NCBI RefSeq assembly: GCF_004405125.1
Contig: NZ_SORX01000005.1
Location: 1 to 64,000 of the forward strand
Origin: Jeotgalibacillus salarius
Lineage (GTDB): Bacteria > Bacillota > Bacilli > Bacillales > Jeotgalibacillaceae
Reading direction: 5' to 3'
DNA length: 64,000 bases
Part shown: positions 46,490-54,822 of the stretch, piece after piece
Numbering within the stretch: position 1 is the first letter of the stretch
How the letters are laid out: each line of letters opens with the position of its first letter
Position numbers and translations under genes: made by a program
Notes under the pieces: generated by a model
Seen by the model: the letters and a program-made list of their open reading frames with translations, nothing else
Told to the model about the DNA's origin: nothing
Database searches by the model: none

Positions 46490-46870
46490 TTGGAACATCC
46501 AATCGAAGGTGTTATGACGACAGCAATGGAACAGCTTAAGGAAATGGTTGATGTAAATACGATTATAGGAGATCCGGTGGAAACGGCAGACGGAAGTACA
46601 ATTATGACCGTATCACGCGTCCGCTTCGGTTTTGCAGCTGGTGGAAGTGATTATCAGACTACTTATGAAGAAGCAGCAGAGCTTCCTTTTGGTGGTGGCA
46701 GCGGAGGCGGTGTGTCAATTACCCCGGTCGCATTTCTGATAGTTGGCAAAGACGGTATTCATCTTCACCACATGAATGAGGGTGCACATTTACTTGAAAA
46801 ATTAATGGATATGGCACCGGATGCTGTCAGCAGAATATCGGATGTGTTTCGCCGGGATGAAACATATTAG
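46490..46870 (+). CDS. ytfJ: Sporulation protein YtfJ (GerW family)
   Basis: 126 residues. MEHPIEGVMTTAMEQLKEMV followed by DVNTIIGDPV is characteristic of the YtfJ/GerW family, as is the Gly-rich stretch GGGSGGGVSITPVAFL. The start is a TTG directly after the ytfI stop codon. The family is needed for normal germination/sporulation in some bacilli; its biochemical role is unknown. The protein is somewhat shorter than the B. subtilis one (about 150), lacking its C-terminal tail. Confidence 0.9.
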   Translation: MEHPIEGVMTTAMEQLKEMVDVNTIIGDPVETADGSTIMTVSRVRFGFAAGGSDYQTTYEEAAELPFGGGSGGGVSITPVAFLIVGKDGIHLHHMNEGAHLLEKLMDMAPDAVSRISDVFRRDETY

Positions 46871-46933
46871 TTGATTGCCTCTTCTCCCTTTCAGTATGAT
46901 GAAGAAGAATACATATACTGAAGGAGGATTTAC

Positions 46934-47434
46934 ATGGCTTCTATTACTTTTAAAAACAATCCGGTAACATTACTTGGCAATGAGGTAAAAGTAGGTGACA
47001 AGGCACCTGAGTTTACAGTTCTTGCAAATGATTTGTCACCTTTTCATCTGAAAGATTCTGCAGAAAAAGTAAAAATTATCAGTGTTGTTCCTTCACTTGA
47101 TACAGGAGTTTGCGATGCTCAGACACGAAAATTCAATGAAGAAGCAGCAAAGCTTAACAACACTGAGGTTCTGACTATCTCTGTTGACCTTCCATTTGCT
47201 CAAAGACGCTGGTGCGGTGATAATGGACTCGAACACGTCATTACACTTTCAGACCACCGGGATTTATCATTCGGACAGGCTTACGGTGTAGCCATTGAAG
47301 AGATGAGATTGCTTGCGCGTGCGGTATTCGTTATCGACACAAATGACAAGATTACGCACGTTGAGTATGTGCAAGAAGCAACTAATCATCCAAATTACGA
47401 TGAAGCGATTGAAGCTGCAAAAAAAGCAGCGTAA
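46934..47434 (+). CDS. tpx: Thiol peroxidase
   Basis: A 166-residue Tpx-type peroxiredoxin. The peroxidatic cysteine is in [15 protein letters not shown] (about 60) and the resolving cysteine in RRWCGDNG (about 94). It reduces hydrogen and alkyl peroxides in the cytosol using thioredoxin. GAAGGAGG precedes the ATG. It sits between ytfJ and ytxK as in B. subtilis. Confidence 0.96.
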   Translation: MASITFKNNPVTLLGNEVKVGDKAPEFTVLANDLSPFHLKDSAEKVKIISVVPSLDTGVCDAQTRKFNEEAAKLNNTEVLTISVDLPFAQRRWCGDNGLEHVITLSDHRDLSFGQAYGVAIEEMRLLARAVFVIDTNDKITHVEYVQEATNHPNYDEAIEAAKKAA

Positions 47435-47438
47435 TGTA

Positions 47439-47468
47439 AGAAAGCCGTCATGGCTTTCTTTTTTTTTG
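47439..47468 (+). terminator. Intrinsic terminator of tpx
   Basis: AAGAAAGCC / GGCTTTCTT hairpin followed by seven T. Confidence 0.85.
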
Positions 47469-47516
47469 ATACATGTTAAAATGAATCGTCAGAAATTAAA
47501 CAGGAGGCACGAACCT

Positions 47517-48497
47517 ATGAGCATATCACCTGTAGAATCTATTTTTACATTATTGAATGAAACTGCTCAGCAAATGCAGGAAGTTCATTCAATTTCATAC
47601 CTTGAAGCACTCGCAGAATCAGGAGAACACTGGTTTACAAACAATGTGGAGGAAACAGACCCCAAACTGAAGAAGAAGCTTGAAGAACAGTATGCAAAAT
47701 ATTCACTTGAATCCTTCTCACAGGATGACAGACGAAAAGCTTTTCAGCTCGCTGTTCTTAAAGGGATGAAAGAACACACCCAGCCGAATCATCAAATGAC
47801 ACCGGATTCCATTGCAATGGTTATCGGCTATTTGCTTGAGAAGTTCACAGAAGGTCAGGAGAAAATTACGCTGCTTGATCCTGCACTTGGAACAGGTAAT
47901 CTGGTACTTTCAATGATGAATCAGTTAAATGGTAAAATTGAAGTGGCACACGGTGTGGAGATTGATGAGGTCCTTATCAGATTAGCCTATACCGGCGCAA
48001 ACCTTTCGCAGCAGCCGATTCATTTATATACACAGGATTCACTTGAACCATTATTTATCGATCCGGCGGACTCAGTGGTTAGCGATCTGCCTGTTGGGTA
48101 TTACCCGAATGATGATAGAGCAGCAGATTATAAGCTGAAGGCGAAAGAAGGCCATTCTTACGCACATCATTTATTTATCGAGCAGTCACTTAAACATGTT
48201 AAAGACGGAGGATATTTATTTTTCCTTGTGCCTAACGGATTATTTGAATCTCCGCTTTCAGGACAATTGCATGAATTCTTAAAAGAGGAAGCGCATATTC
48301 AGGGGCTGATTAAACTGCCGCAATCCCTATTTAAAAATGAGCAGTCTGCAAAAAGTGTTCTGATCCTGCAAAAACAGGGTGAACATACAAAACCGCCAAA
48401 ACAGGTCTTGCTTGCTGAAATGCCTAAACTCTCGAATGGTCCTGCCGTACAGCAGATGATGACTAAGATACAGCAGTGGATGAAAGAGAATAAATAA
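47517..48497 (+). CDS. ytxK: SAM-dependent methyltransferase YtxK
   Basis: 326 residues. The C-terminal two thirds form a class I methyltransferase of the N6-adenine DNA methylase type: LLDPALGTGNLVLS (SAM-binding motif I, about 121-134). The catalytic NPPY/DPPY position reads SDLPVGYYP, which lacks the usual proline pair and aromatic order. DNA methylation is therefore doubtful and the substrate unknown. The frame extends 68 codons upstream through tpx; CAGGAGG before the ATG at 47517 sets the start. Confidence 0.88.
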   Translation: MSISPVESIFTLLNETAQQMQEVHSISYLEALAESGEHWFTNNVEETDPKLKKKLEEQYAKYSLESFSQDDRRKAFQLAVLKGMKEHTQPNHQMTPDSIAMVIGYLLEKFTEGQEKITLLDPALGTGNLVLSMMNQLNGKIEVAHGVEIDEVLIRLAYTGANLSQQPIHLYTQDSLEPLFIDPADSVVSDLPVGYYPNDDRAADYKLKAKEGHSYAHHLFIEQSLKHVKDGGYLFFLVPNGLFESPLSGQLHEFLKEEAHIQGLIKLPQSLFKNEQSAKSVLILQKQGEHTKPPKQVLLAEMPKLSNGPAVQQMMTKIQQWMKENK

Positions 48498-48501
48498 GTT
48501 A

Positions 48502-48546
48502 AAAATCCGCATTATTCATTCGAACATGAAGATGCGGATTTTATTT
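48502..48546 (+). terminator. Intrinsic terminator of ytxK
   Basis: AAAATCCGCAT / ATGCGGATTTT hairpin with a long loop and T-rich tail. Confidence 0.75.
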
Positions 48547-48604
48547 TAATTGCTTCAGTTCAGCACATACACCCCCTATATTCCTGCTTCAACTTTTCGA
48601 TGGA

Positions 48605-48846
48605 TCCAATTCCGGCGCCCAGTCCTTCGGGTCATAAGCTACGGAGCGAAGAAGGGGAAGAGCACTTTTTTCCCGCTCCGCGCCTTATACCTGTCAGAGC
48701 TAAGCAAGCGCCCTCTACTTTTCTTTGTCCAGTTCCAGACGCTAGCTTCTCGGGTCATAAGCCACGTAGCGAAAAAAGAAAAGAGCACCCTTCTCCAGCT
48801 CCGCGTCTTATGCCTGTCGAAGCTGAACAAGCGCCTTACACTTTTC
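48605..48846 (+). repeat. Tandem pair of a second, unrelated intergenic repeat
   Basis: Two diverged copies of a roughly 120 bp unit, 48605-48726 and 48728-48846. Each begins TCCA(A/G)TTCC, contains CGGGTCATAAGC and GAGCAC, and ends GCAAGCGCC(C/T)T...ACTTTTCT. No sequence is shared with the GAGACC-type repeats. Open frames through it are out of register between copies and have no RBS, so it is non-coding. Together with the ackA control region it accounts for the 504-base gap. Confidence 0.85.
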
Positions 48847-48866
48847 TGAAAATAAACACTTTTACA

Positions 48867-48880
48867 TGTAAACGTTGCCA
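48867..48880 (+). promoter_or_regulatory. cre site upstream of ackA
   Basis: TGTAAACGTTGCCA matches TGWNANCGNTNWCA at 13 of 14 positions. It lies about 120 bases before the ackA start, upstream of any likely promoter, the arrangement by which CcpA activates ackA in B. subtilis. I could not place the promoter itself with confidence. Confidence 0.72.
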
Positions 48881-49001
48881 CTGCAAGCTTTCCCTTGAAG
48901 CCATTCAGTTAGAGTGATTAAATGAACATGGATAGTAAATTGTTTAACAGGGTATAAAGTTAATACCTATGTTTTTCACATAAAAGGAGCGATTAAATTT
49001 T

Positions 49002-50186
49002 ATGACTAAAGTCATTGCAATTAACGCAGGAAGCTCTTCACTGAAATTTCAGCTTTTCGAAATGCCACAGGAAGAAGTAATCACAAAAGGTTTAATCGAA
49101 CGAATCGGATTAAATGATAGTGTATTCACAATCTCAGTAAATGGAGAAAAGCAAAAAGAAGTAACGGATATTCCTGATCATGAAGTAGCAGTGAAGCTTC
49201 TGCTTGATAAGCTGACTTCAGCAGGTATTATTCAATCACTTGATGAAATCAATGGTGTAGGACACCGCGTTGTTCACGGTGGTGAAGTATACAGTGATTC
49301 GGTTTTGATTACAGATAAAGACATTGAGAAATTTGAAGAATTGTCAGAGCTTGCACCGCTTCATAATCCTGCAAACATTACAGGTATTAAGGCATTCCAG
49401 AATGTGTTGCCAAATGTACCTGCAGTTGCAGTATTTGATACAGCCTTCCATCAGACAATGCCAGATAGCTCTTTCTTATACAGTCTTCCATACGACTATT
49501 ATAAAGATTTCGGTATCCGTAAGTATGGTTTCCATGGCACGTCACATAAATATGTGTCACAGCGAGCTTCAGAGATGCTTGGACGTCCGCTTGAACAGCT
49601 CCGTCTAATTTCATGTCACCTTGGTAATGGTGCGAGTATTGCTGCAATTGAAGGCGGCCGTTCAATCGATACATCTATGGGCTTTACGCCTCTTGCAGGT
49701 GTTACGATGGGTACGAGAAGCGGTAATATTGACCCTGCACTGATTCCATTTATCATGGAAAAAACAGATCAGTCAGCAGAAGGTGTGCTGAACGTACTGA
49801 ATAAACAATCAGGTATGCTAGGTGTATCAGGTTTCTCAAGTGATCTGCGTGATATCGAAGTTCAATCAGCAGAAGGTAACGAACGTGCTAAATTAGCACT
49901 TGATGTATTCTCAAACCGTATTCACAAATATATTGGATCATATGCTGCACGTATGAATGGTGTTGATGCCATTATCTTCACTGCAGGTATCGGAGAAAAC
50001 AGTGACGTAATCCGTGCAGAGGTACTCAAAGGTCTTGAGTTCATGGGTGTTTACTGGGATCCGGCACTGAACAAAACGCGCGGAGAAGAAGCATTCATCA
50101 ACTATCCTCATTCTCCTGTAAAAGTTTTAGTGATTCCAACGGATGAAGAAGTCATGATCGCACGCGATGTAACGCGTTTAACTTAA
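49002..50186 (+). CDS. ackA: Acetate kinase
   Basis: 394 residues of the ASKHA fold. Signatures [14 protein letters not shown] (residues 7-20) and [12 protein letters not shown] and HGTSHKYV are present. It makes ATP and acetate from acetyl phosphate, the overflow branch opposite to AcsA. AAAGGAG precedes the ATG. A cre upstream suggests CcpA activation on good carbon sources. It is monocistronic, with its own strong terminator. Confidence 0.97.
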   Translation: MTKVIAINAGSSSLKFQLFEMPQEEVITKGLIERIGLNDSVFTISVNGEKQKEVTDIPDHEVAVKLLLDKLTSAGIIQSLDEINGVGHRVVHGGEVYSDSVLITDKDIEKFEELSELAPLHNPANITGIKAFQNVLPNVPAVAVFDTAFHQTMPDSSFLYSLPYDYYKDFGIRKYGFHGTSHKYVSQRASEMLGRPLEQLRLISCHLGNGASIAAIEGGRSIDTSMGFTPLAGVTMGTRSGNIDPALIPFIMEKTDQSAEGVLNVLNKQSGMLGVSGFSSDLRDIEVQSAEGNERAKLALDVFSNRIHKYIGSYAARMNGVDAIIFTAGIGENSDVIRAEVLKGLEFMGVYWDPALNKTRGEEAFINYPHSPVKVLVIPTDEEVMIARDVTRLT

Positions 50187-50198
50187 TAAGGAATCCTA

Positions 50199-50243
50199 AC
50201 TGCACATCTATGTTTGTTTACTAAACGTAGATGTGCAGTTTTT
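50199..50243 (+). terminator. Intrinsic terminator of ackA
   Basis: ACTGCACATCTAtGTTT / AAACgTAGATGTGCAGT stem, then TTTT. Confidence 0.88.
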
Positions 50244-50278
50244 GTTTATTATTACGTTTCATTGTAATTATGCAATTG

Positions 50279-50422
50279 AGCTGCCACTTGGAGTACGGGG
50301 CGTAGACTCCTGTGGAAAAACGGATGGCTAAGACCCCGCAGGACAGTGGTTTTCTGCCTGAGGAGGCTTAGACGTTCGTCCACGGAAAGCGGAGTCCCGG
50401 ACGGAAAGGGGGCAGCGGTTTT
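50279..50422 (+). repeat. Repeat superfamily, GGCTAAGACC subtype
   Basis: From AGCTGCCACTTGGAGTACGG to GGGGGCAGCGG. The core GGCTAAGACCCCGCAGGAC ... GAGGAGGCTTAGAC is longer than in other subtypes. A decayed copy in the opposite orientation lies at 51357-51453 on the other side of the EcsC-family gene. Confidence 0.85.
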
Positions 50423-50491
50423 TAAAAGAGTTTATGTTTTTTAAATAACATTCAATAGTATAATAAAGGAAAAGAAAGGTGAGGTGGTTGG

Positions 50492-51325
50492 ATGAGTTGG
50501 ACAGCTCGCGATCAGGAAGTGTTAAACGAAATAGAACAATGGAGACAGACCCTTGGGAAAGTTGCAGGAAACGACCTGACAAACGTCTATTCAAAATGGA
50601 TAGAGCGCTCATTTTCACTAATGCCGGATGACTTAAAAAAAGAAATTTTCTCACACATCGACACATCGTTATTTCATATACATAGTACAATGCAGGGGTT
50701 CCAGCTGCAGCAGGATGAAAGAGAAAGCATTTTAAGAACAGCAAAAGCTTTTGATGACTCAATTTTTCAGATAGAAGATATACGGAAACTGAAAATTGAT
50801 CAGCTTAACTATCTCTCACTTCAACAGCGCGGGAGACACAGGCTGTATTCACTTCTTCAAGGCGGTATAGCAGGGTCAGGGGGAACGGCAGCTTTTATAA
50901 GTGATCTGATTGCGCTGCTGATTATTAATATACGTGCGATTCAATATACAGCAGCTGCATATGGCCGTGATGTACACACCCCATATGAAATGACGATCGC
51001 ATTAAAGCTTTTCCATGCATCAACTTTACCAAGGAAGTTTCAGGGAGAAGCCTGGGATGAACTATTAGACACATTAAACAATGTACAGAGCGATTATTTC
51101 TTTACCGGCAGTGACGAATTAACGAATGAACGATGGCTTGAAGGACCGGGTCTGCAGCTTTTTAAAACGCTTGCGATCAGAATGTTTAAAAATAAACGTG
51201 CAGGAGGATACCCTGTCATATCTATGGCGATCGGTGCAGCTGCCAACTATCAGCTCACAAGAAATGTAACTGAATATGCAGAGCGATTTTATCAATACCG
51301 CTATCTGGTGGAAAAGAACAGTTAA
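50492..51325 (+). CDS. EcsC family protein
   Basis: 277 residues. The EcsC signature is a Gly-rich hydrophobic stretch GGIAGSGGTAAFISDLIALL (about 126-145) that may associate with the membrane, followed by a helical region. The function of the family is unknown, although it is named after a gene next to the EcsAB ABC transporter; no transporter genes are near here. GGTGAGGTGG precedes the ATG. It is bracketed by two inverted repeat-element copies and followed by its own terminator. Confidence 0.85.
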   Translation: MSWTARDQEVLNEIEQWRQTLGKVAGNDLTNVYSKWIERSFSLMPDDLKKEIFSHIDTSLFHIHSTMQGFQLQQDERESILRTAKAFDDSIFQIEDIRKLKIDQLNYLSLQQRGRHRLYSLLQGGIAGSGGTAAFISDLIALLIINIRAIQYTAAAYGRDVHTPYEMTIALKLFHASTLPRKFQGEAWDELLDTLNNVQSDYFFTGSDELTNERWLEGPGLQLFKTLAIRMFKNKRAGGYPVISMAIGAAANYQLTRNVTEYAERFYQYRYLVEKNS

Positions 51326-51339
51326 CGCTGTTCTTTTTT
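51314..51339 (+). terminator. Intrinsic terminator of the EcsC-family gene
   Basis: AAGAACAG / CTGTTCTT hairpin followed by TTTT. The left arm overlaps the last codons. Confidence 0.8.
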
Positions 51340-51356
51340 ATTTTGTTTACTTTTAT

Positions 51357-51453
51357 AAACTGTGCAGGGGAATTCCTTCACTTTTCGCGGACGAACGATC
51401 AGACCAATGTAGAAAAGCAGAGCCTTCCGGAATCTTGGTCGATGGTTTTCCAC
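51357..51453 (-). repeat. Decayed copy of the GGCTAAGACC-subtype repeat
   Basis: Read on the minus strand it contains CTGTGGAAAACCAT, GCTTTTCTACA, CGTTCGTCCGCGAAAAG and a CACAGTTT end, matching in order the 50279-50422 copy (CTGTGGAAAAACGGAT, GGTTTTCTGCC, CGTTCGTCCACGGAAAG, CAGCGGTTT). The first 30 or so bases and much of the core are diverged. Confidence 0.55.
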
Positions 51454-51547
51454 AGTGAGTATTTGGAATACGCCGTCACTTATATTTACAAATCATAAAT
51501 CATATAAAATCAGAATATTTAATCTTTTATTTTTTTATTCAGATGTG

Positions 51548-51576
51548 TTGCATCTTTATAAATAGCCTGTTATGAT
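51548..51576 (+). promoter_or_regulatory. Sigma-A promoter of argGH
   Basis: TTGCAT (51548-51553), 17 bases, TATGAT (51571-51576), with the start expected near 51583. Confidence 0.75.
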
Positions 51577-51592
51577 ACATTCATCATATAAA

Positions 51593-51606
51593 GAATAAAT
51601 ATACAA
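51593..51606 (+). promoter_or_regulatory. ARG box (ArgR operator) of argGH
   Basis: GAATAAATATACAA matches 12 of 14 positions of the Bacillus ARG-box core GAATAAAAATTCAA. It lies about 10 bases downstream of the expected transcription start, a repressor position. Confidence 0.6.
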
Positions 51607-51641
51607 ATTAATTTATAAAAATACGAAAGAGGTTGATTTTA

Positions 51642-52859
51642 ATGACAAAAAATAAAAAAGTAGTTTTAGCATATTCAGGCGGACTTGATACATCAGTTGC
51701 AATTCAGTGGTTAAAAGATCAGGGATACTCGGTAGTTGCATGCTGCCTTGACGTAGGTGAAGGAAAAGATCTTGATTTTGTGAAAGAAAAAGCGTTGACG
51801 GTTGGTGCTGTTGACAGTTATGTCATTGATGCAAAAGAAGAGTTCGCTCAGGACTTTGCTTTGATCGCACTGCAGGCTCATACAATGTATGAAGGGAAGT
51901 ATCCACTTGTATCAGCACTGTCAAGACCATTGATTGCTAAAAAGTTAGTTGAAGTTGCTGAAAAGACCGGTGCATCTGCTGTTGCACACGGCTGTACTGG
52001 AAAAGGCAACGATCAGGTACGTTTTGAAGTAGCGATCAACGGCTTGAACCCTGAACTTGAAGTATTGGCACCTGTACGTGAGTGGGGATGGTCGAGAGAA
52101 GAAGAAATTAATTATGCAAAAGAGCATAATATTCCGATTCCGATTAACCTGGACAGCCCGTACTCAATTGACCAGAATCTTTGGGGCAGAAGTAATGAGT
52201 GCGGCGTTCTTGAAGATCCGTGGGCAGCTCCTCCAGAAGGTGCTTATGACCTTACATCTTCAATTGAGACTGCACCAAACTCACCTGAAATGATTGAAAT
52301 TACATTTGAAAATGGTGTGCCGATTGCTCTGAATGGACAAGGCATGGAATTATCAGCAATGATTCTGAAGCTGAACGATATTGCAGGTAAACACGGTGTT
52401 GGAAGAATCGACCATGTTGAAAATCGTCTTGTAGGAATCAAGTCGAGAGAAGTGTATGAGTGCCCTGGTGCAATTACGCTAATGAAGGCGCACAAGGAGC
52501 TTGAAGATTTGACACTTGTAAAAGAAATGGCTCACTTTAAGCCGGTTATTGAAAAGAAACTGACTGAAATGATTTATGAAGGACTATGGTTCTCTCCGCT
52601 CACTGATGCTTTGAAAGCATTTTTGCAGGAAACACAGCAGTATGTAAATGGCGTTGCGAGAGTTAAACTGTTTAAAGGACACGCAATTGTTGAAGGAAGA
52701 ACTTCTCCAAATTCTCTATATAATGAAAAGCTTGCAACTTATACTTCTGATGACGAGTTTGATCATGCTGCAGCTGTTGGTTTTATCAAGCTTTGGGGAC
52801 TTCCAACGAAAGTTCATTCAATGGTTCAGAAGGAATCAAAAGGTGTGACGACTTCATGA
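51642..52859 (+). CDS. argG: Argininosuccinate synthase
   Basis: 405 residues, ATP-pyrophosphatase family. The PP-loop AYSGGLDTS is at about 10-18, and [15 protein letters not shown] and [13 protein letters not shown] are typical. It joins citrulline and aspartate in arginine synthesis. The frame opens with a TTG nine bases upstream, but GAAAGAGG places the start at the ATG 51642. It overlaps argH by four bases (ATGA). Confidence 0.97.
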   Translation: MTKNKKVVLAYSGGLDTSVAIQWLKDQGYSVVACCLDVGEGKDLDFVKEKALTVGAVDSYVIDAKEEFAQDFALIALQAHTMYEGKYPLVSALSRPLIAKKLVEVAEKTGASAVAHGCTGKGNDQVRFEVAINGLNPELEVLAPVREWGWSREEEINYAKEHNIPIPINLDSPYSIDQNLWGRSNECGVLEDPWAAPPEGAYDLTSSIETAPNSPEMIEITFENGVPIALNGQGMELSAMILKLNDIAGKHGVGRIDHVENRLVGIKSREVYECPGAITLMKAHKELEDLTLVKEMAHFKPVIEKKLTEMIYEGLWFSPLTDALKAFLQETQQYVNGVARVKLFKGHAIVEGRTSPNSLYNEKLATYTSDDEFDHAAAVGFIKLWGLPTKVHSMVQKESKGVTTS

Positions 52860-54244
52860 GTAAACTTTGGGGAGGACGCTTTTCGCAGTCACCCGAAGAG
52901 TGGGTTGATGAATTCAATGCCTCAATCGGGTTCGATCAAAATTTAGTAATGGAAGACCTGGAAGGGTCTGAAGCTCATGTCACTATGCTTGGTGAATGTG
53001 GCATATTAGAACAATCAGAAGTGAACGACATACTAAAAGGCCTTTCTGTGCTGAAAGAAAAAGCGCAGAAAGGTGAACTTCCATATTCCGTTCAAAATGA
53101 AGATATTCATTTGAACCTTGAGCATTTTCTGATTCAGGAAATCGGTCAGGTCGGTGGAAAGCTTCACACAGGCAGAAGCAGAAATGACCAGGTCGCAACG
53201 GATATGCACTTATATTTAAAAAACAGAGTCATTGAAATTCAGGAGCTGATCCGTTCTGTACAACAGGCAATCGTCAAACAGGCGGAACAGCATGTGGAAA
53301 CAATTGCACCGGGATATACTCATCTTCAGCGTGCCCAGCCAGTATCATTTGCGCATCATCTGATGGCTTACTTCTGGATGCTTGAAAGAGATTATGAGCG
53401 GTTAAATGATTCGTTGAAAAGAATTGATGTCTCACCGCTTGGTGCTGGAGCACTTGCCGGAACGACTTTTCCGATCAATAGAAAGCGTTCTGCAGAATTG
53501 CTTGGTTTCGCTGGAGTTTATGAAAATAGTATGGACGCTGTGAGCGACCGTGACTTTATCGTGGAATTTCTGTCAAACGCATCAATGACAATCATGCATC
53601 TCTCAAGATTTTCTGAAGAAATGATTATCTGGTCAAGCCAGGAATTTCAATTTATTGAGCTGGCAGATGCTTTTTCAACCGGCAGCAGTATTATGCCGCA
53701 GAAAAAAAATCCTGATATGGCTGAGCTTGTGAGAGGGAAAACCGGGAGAGTGTTTGGACATTTAGTCTCAATGCTGACTGTGCTGAAAGGTCTTCCTCTA
53801 GCGTATAACAAAGATATGCAGGAAGACAAAGAAGGTATGTTCGATACAGTTCATACGTTAATGGGATCATTAAAAATCTTCGCAGGTATGATTAATACAA
53901 TGAAGATAAAGACCGATCAATTAGCAAAAGCAGTCAATGAAGATTTTTCGAATGCCACAGAACTTGCGGATTACCTTGCATCTAAAGGAATGCCGTTCCG
54001 TGAAGCGCATGAAGTTGTTGGCAAGCTTGTGCTGACATGCATTAATCAGGGGATCTATCTGAAAGACCTACCATTAAGCGAAATGACAGCCGCTTCTTCA
54101 TTAATCCAGAATGATATCTATCATGTGCTGGAACCTGCACAGGCAGTGAAGCGACGTGAATCAGAAGGCGGTACAGGCTTTGAACAGGTTAAAATTCAGC
54201 TGAAGAAAGCTGAAGGAATTATTAAAGATAGTGTAAAGGCTTAA
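52856..54244 (+). CDS. argH: Argininosuccinate lyase
   Basis: 462 residues of the fumarase/aspartase superfamily. The signature [12 protein letters not shown] is at about 275-286, with the catalytic serine loop, and [13 protein letters not shown] near 107. It cleaves argininosuccinate to arginine and fumarate. Starts in the ATGA overlap with argG, so the two are co-translated. Terminator shared with the converging stress protein gene. Confidence 0.97.
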   Translation: MSKLWGGRFSQSPEEWVDEFNASIGFDQNLVMEDLEGSEAHVTMLGECGILEQSEVNDILKGLSVLKEKAQKGELPYSVQNEDIHLNLEHFLIQEIGQVGGKLHTGRSRNDQVATDMHLYLKNRVIEIQELIRSVQQAIVKQAEQHVETIAPGYTHLQRAQPVSFAHHLMAYFWMLERDYERLNDSLKRIDVSPLGAGALAGTTFPINRKRSAELLGFAGVYENSMDAVSDRDFIVEFLSNASMTIMHLSRFSEEMIIWSSQEFQFIELADAFSTGSSIMPQKKNPDMAELVRGKTGRVFGHLVSMLTVLKGLPLAYNKDMQEDKEGMFDTVHTLMGSLKIFAGMINTMKIKTDQLAKAVNEDFSNATELADYLASKGMPFREAHEVVGKLVLTCINQGIYLKDLPLSEMTAASSLIQNDIYHVLEPAQAVKRRESEGGTGFEQVKIQLKKAEGIIKDSVKA

Positions 54245-54253
54245 AACAGTATA

Positions 54254-54288
54254 AAAAAGAGAGAACTTTTTGACGAGTTCTCTCTTTT
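54254..54288. terminator. Bidirectional terminator between argH and the UspA gene
   Basis: AAAAGAGAGAACT / AGTTCTCTCTTTT hairpin, T-rich on both strands. Confidence 0.82.
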
Positions 54289-54293
54289 GCTAT

Positions 54294-54770
54294 TTAAATA
54301 TCCAAATCCTTCGCTTCTTTTTCCGGAGGCTGGTCGGTACGGACAACGAGTACATCGCACTTGGCAGCCCGCACTATGTGCTCTGAAATACTTCCGATCA
54401 GGAAACGTTCCATCGCATTAAGACCAGTCGCGCCACAAATGATGAGGTCTGCTTCAACTTTATGTGCAAATTCCTTAGGAACAAGCACTTTCGGAGAACC
54501 GTATTCTACAAATACATTAACCTTTCCAACACCTTTGCTTTCCGCTTCTTTCTTGTAATCGTTCAGCATTTCTTCAGCAAAAGTTTCTGCTCTCTTCGCA
54601 ACACTTCTGTCGTACGCTTCAACAACCGCAAAAGAGCGTGTATCAATTACATGAAGCAGGTTCAGTGTTGCATCATTTCTTTTCGCGATATCAATTGACT
54701 TTTTAAAAGCCCACTCCGCTTCCTTAGAGCCGTCTACGGCAACTAGAATGTGGTCATAGCTTAATGTCAT
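54294..54770 (-). CDS. Universal stress protein (UspA family)
   Basis: 158 residues, a single Usp domain. The N terminus has ILVAVDGSKEAEWAF. The ATP-binding G-x2-G-x9-G(S/T) motif appears complete as GATGLNAMERFLIGSISEHI (about 115-134), so it is probably of the nucleotide-binding type. Its exact role is unknown; such proteins modulate stress survival. GGAGG precedes the ATG. Confidence 0.92.
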   Translation of the reverse strand: MTLSYDHILVAVDGSKEAEWAFKKSIDIAKRNDATLNLLHVIDTRSFAVVEAYDRSVAKRAETFAEEMLNDYKKEAESKGVGKVNVFVEYGSPKVLVPKEFAHKVEADLIICGATGLNAMERFLIGSISEHIVRAAKCDVLVVRTDQPPEKEAKDLDI

Positions 54771-54822
54771 TTTGATCGCCTCCTTTACTTATATATTACA
54801 CCGAATCATGTCAATATTCCTG

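Noticed and set aside
47913-48200. YtxK as part of a restriction-modification system
   Set aside because: No endonuclease or specificity subunit is nearby; the gene is in a conserved core neighbourhood (tpx-ytxK-ackA) and its catalytic motif is atypical.
48550-48917. Two overlapping open frames of about 100 codons before ackA
   Set aside because: They run through the tandem non-coding repeat, have no RBS, and code unlike peptides in the two repeat units.
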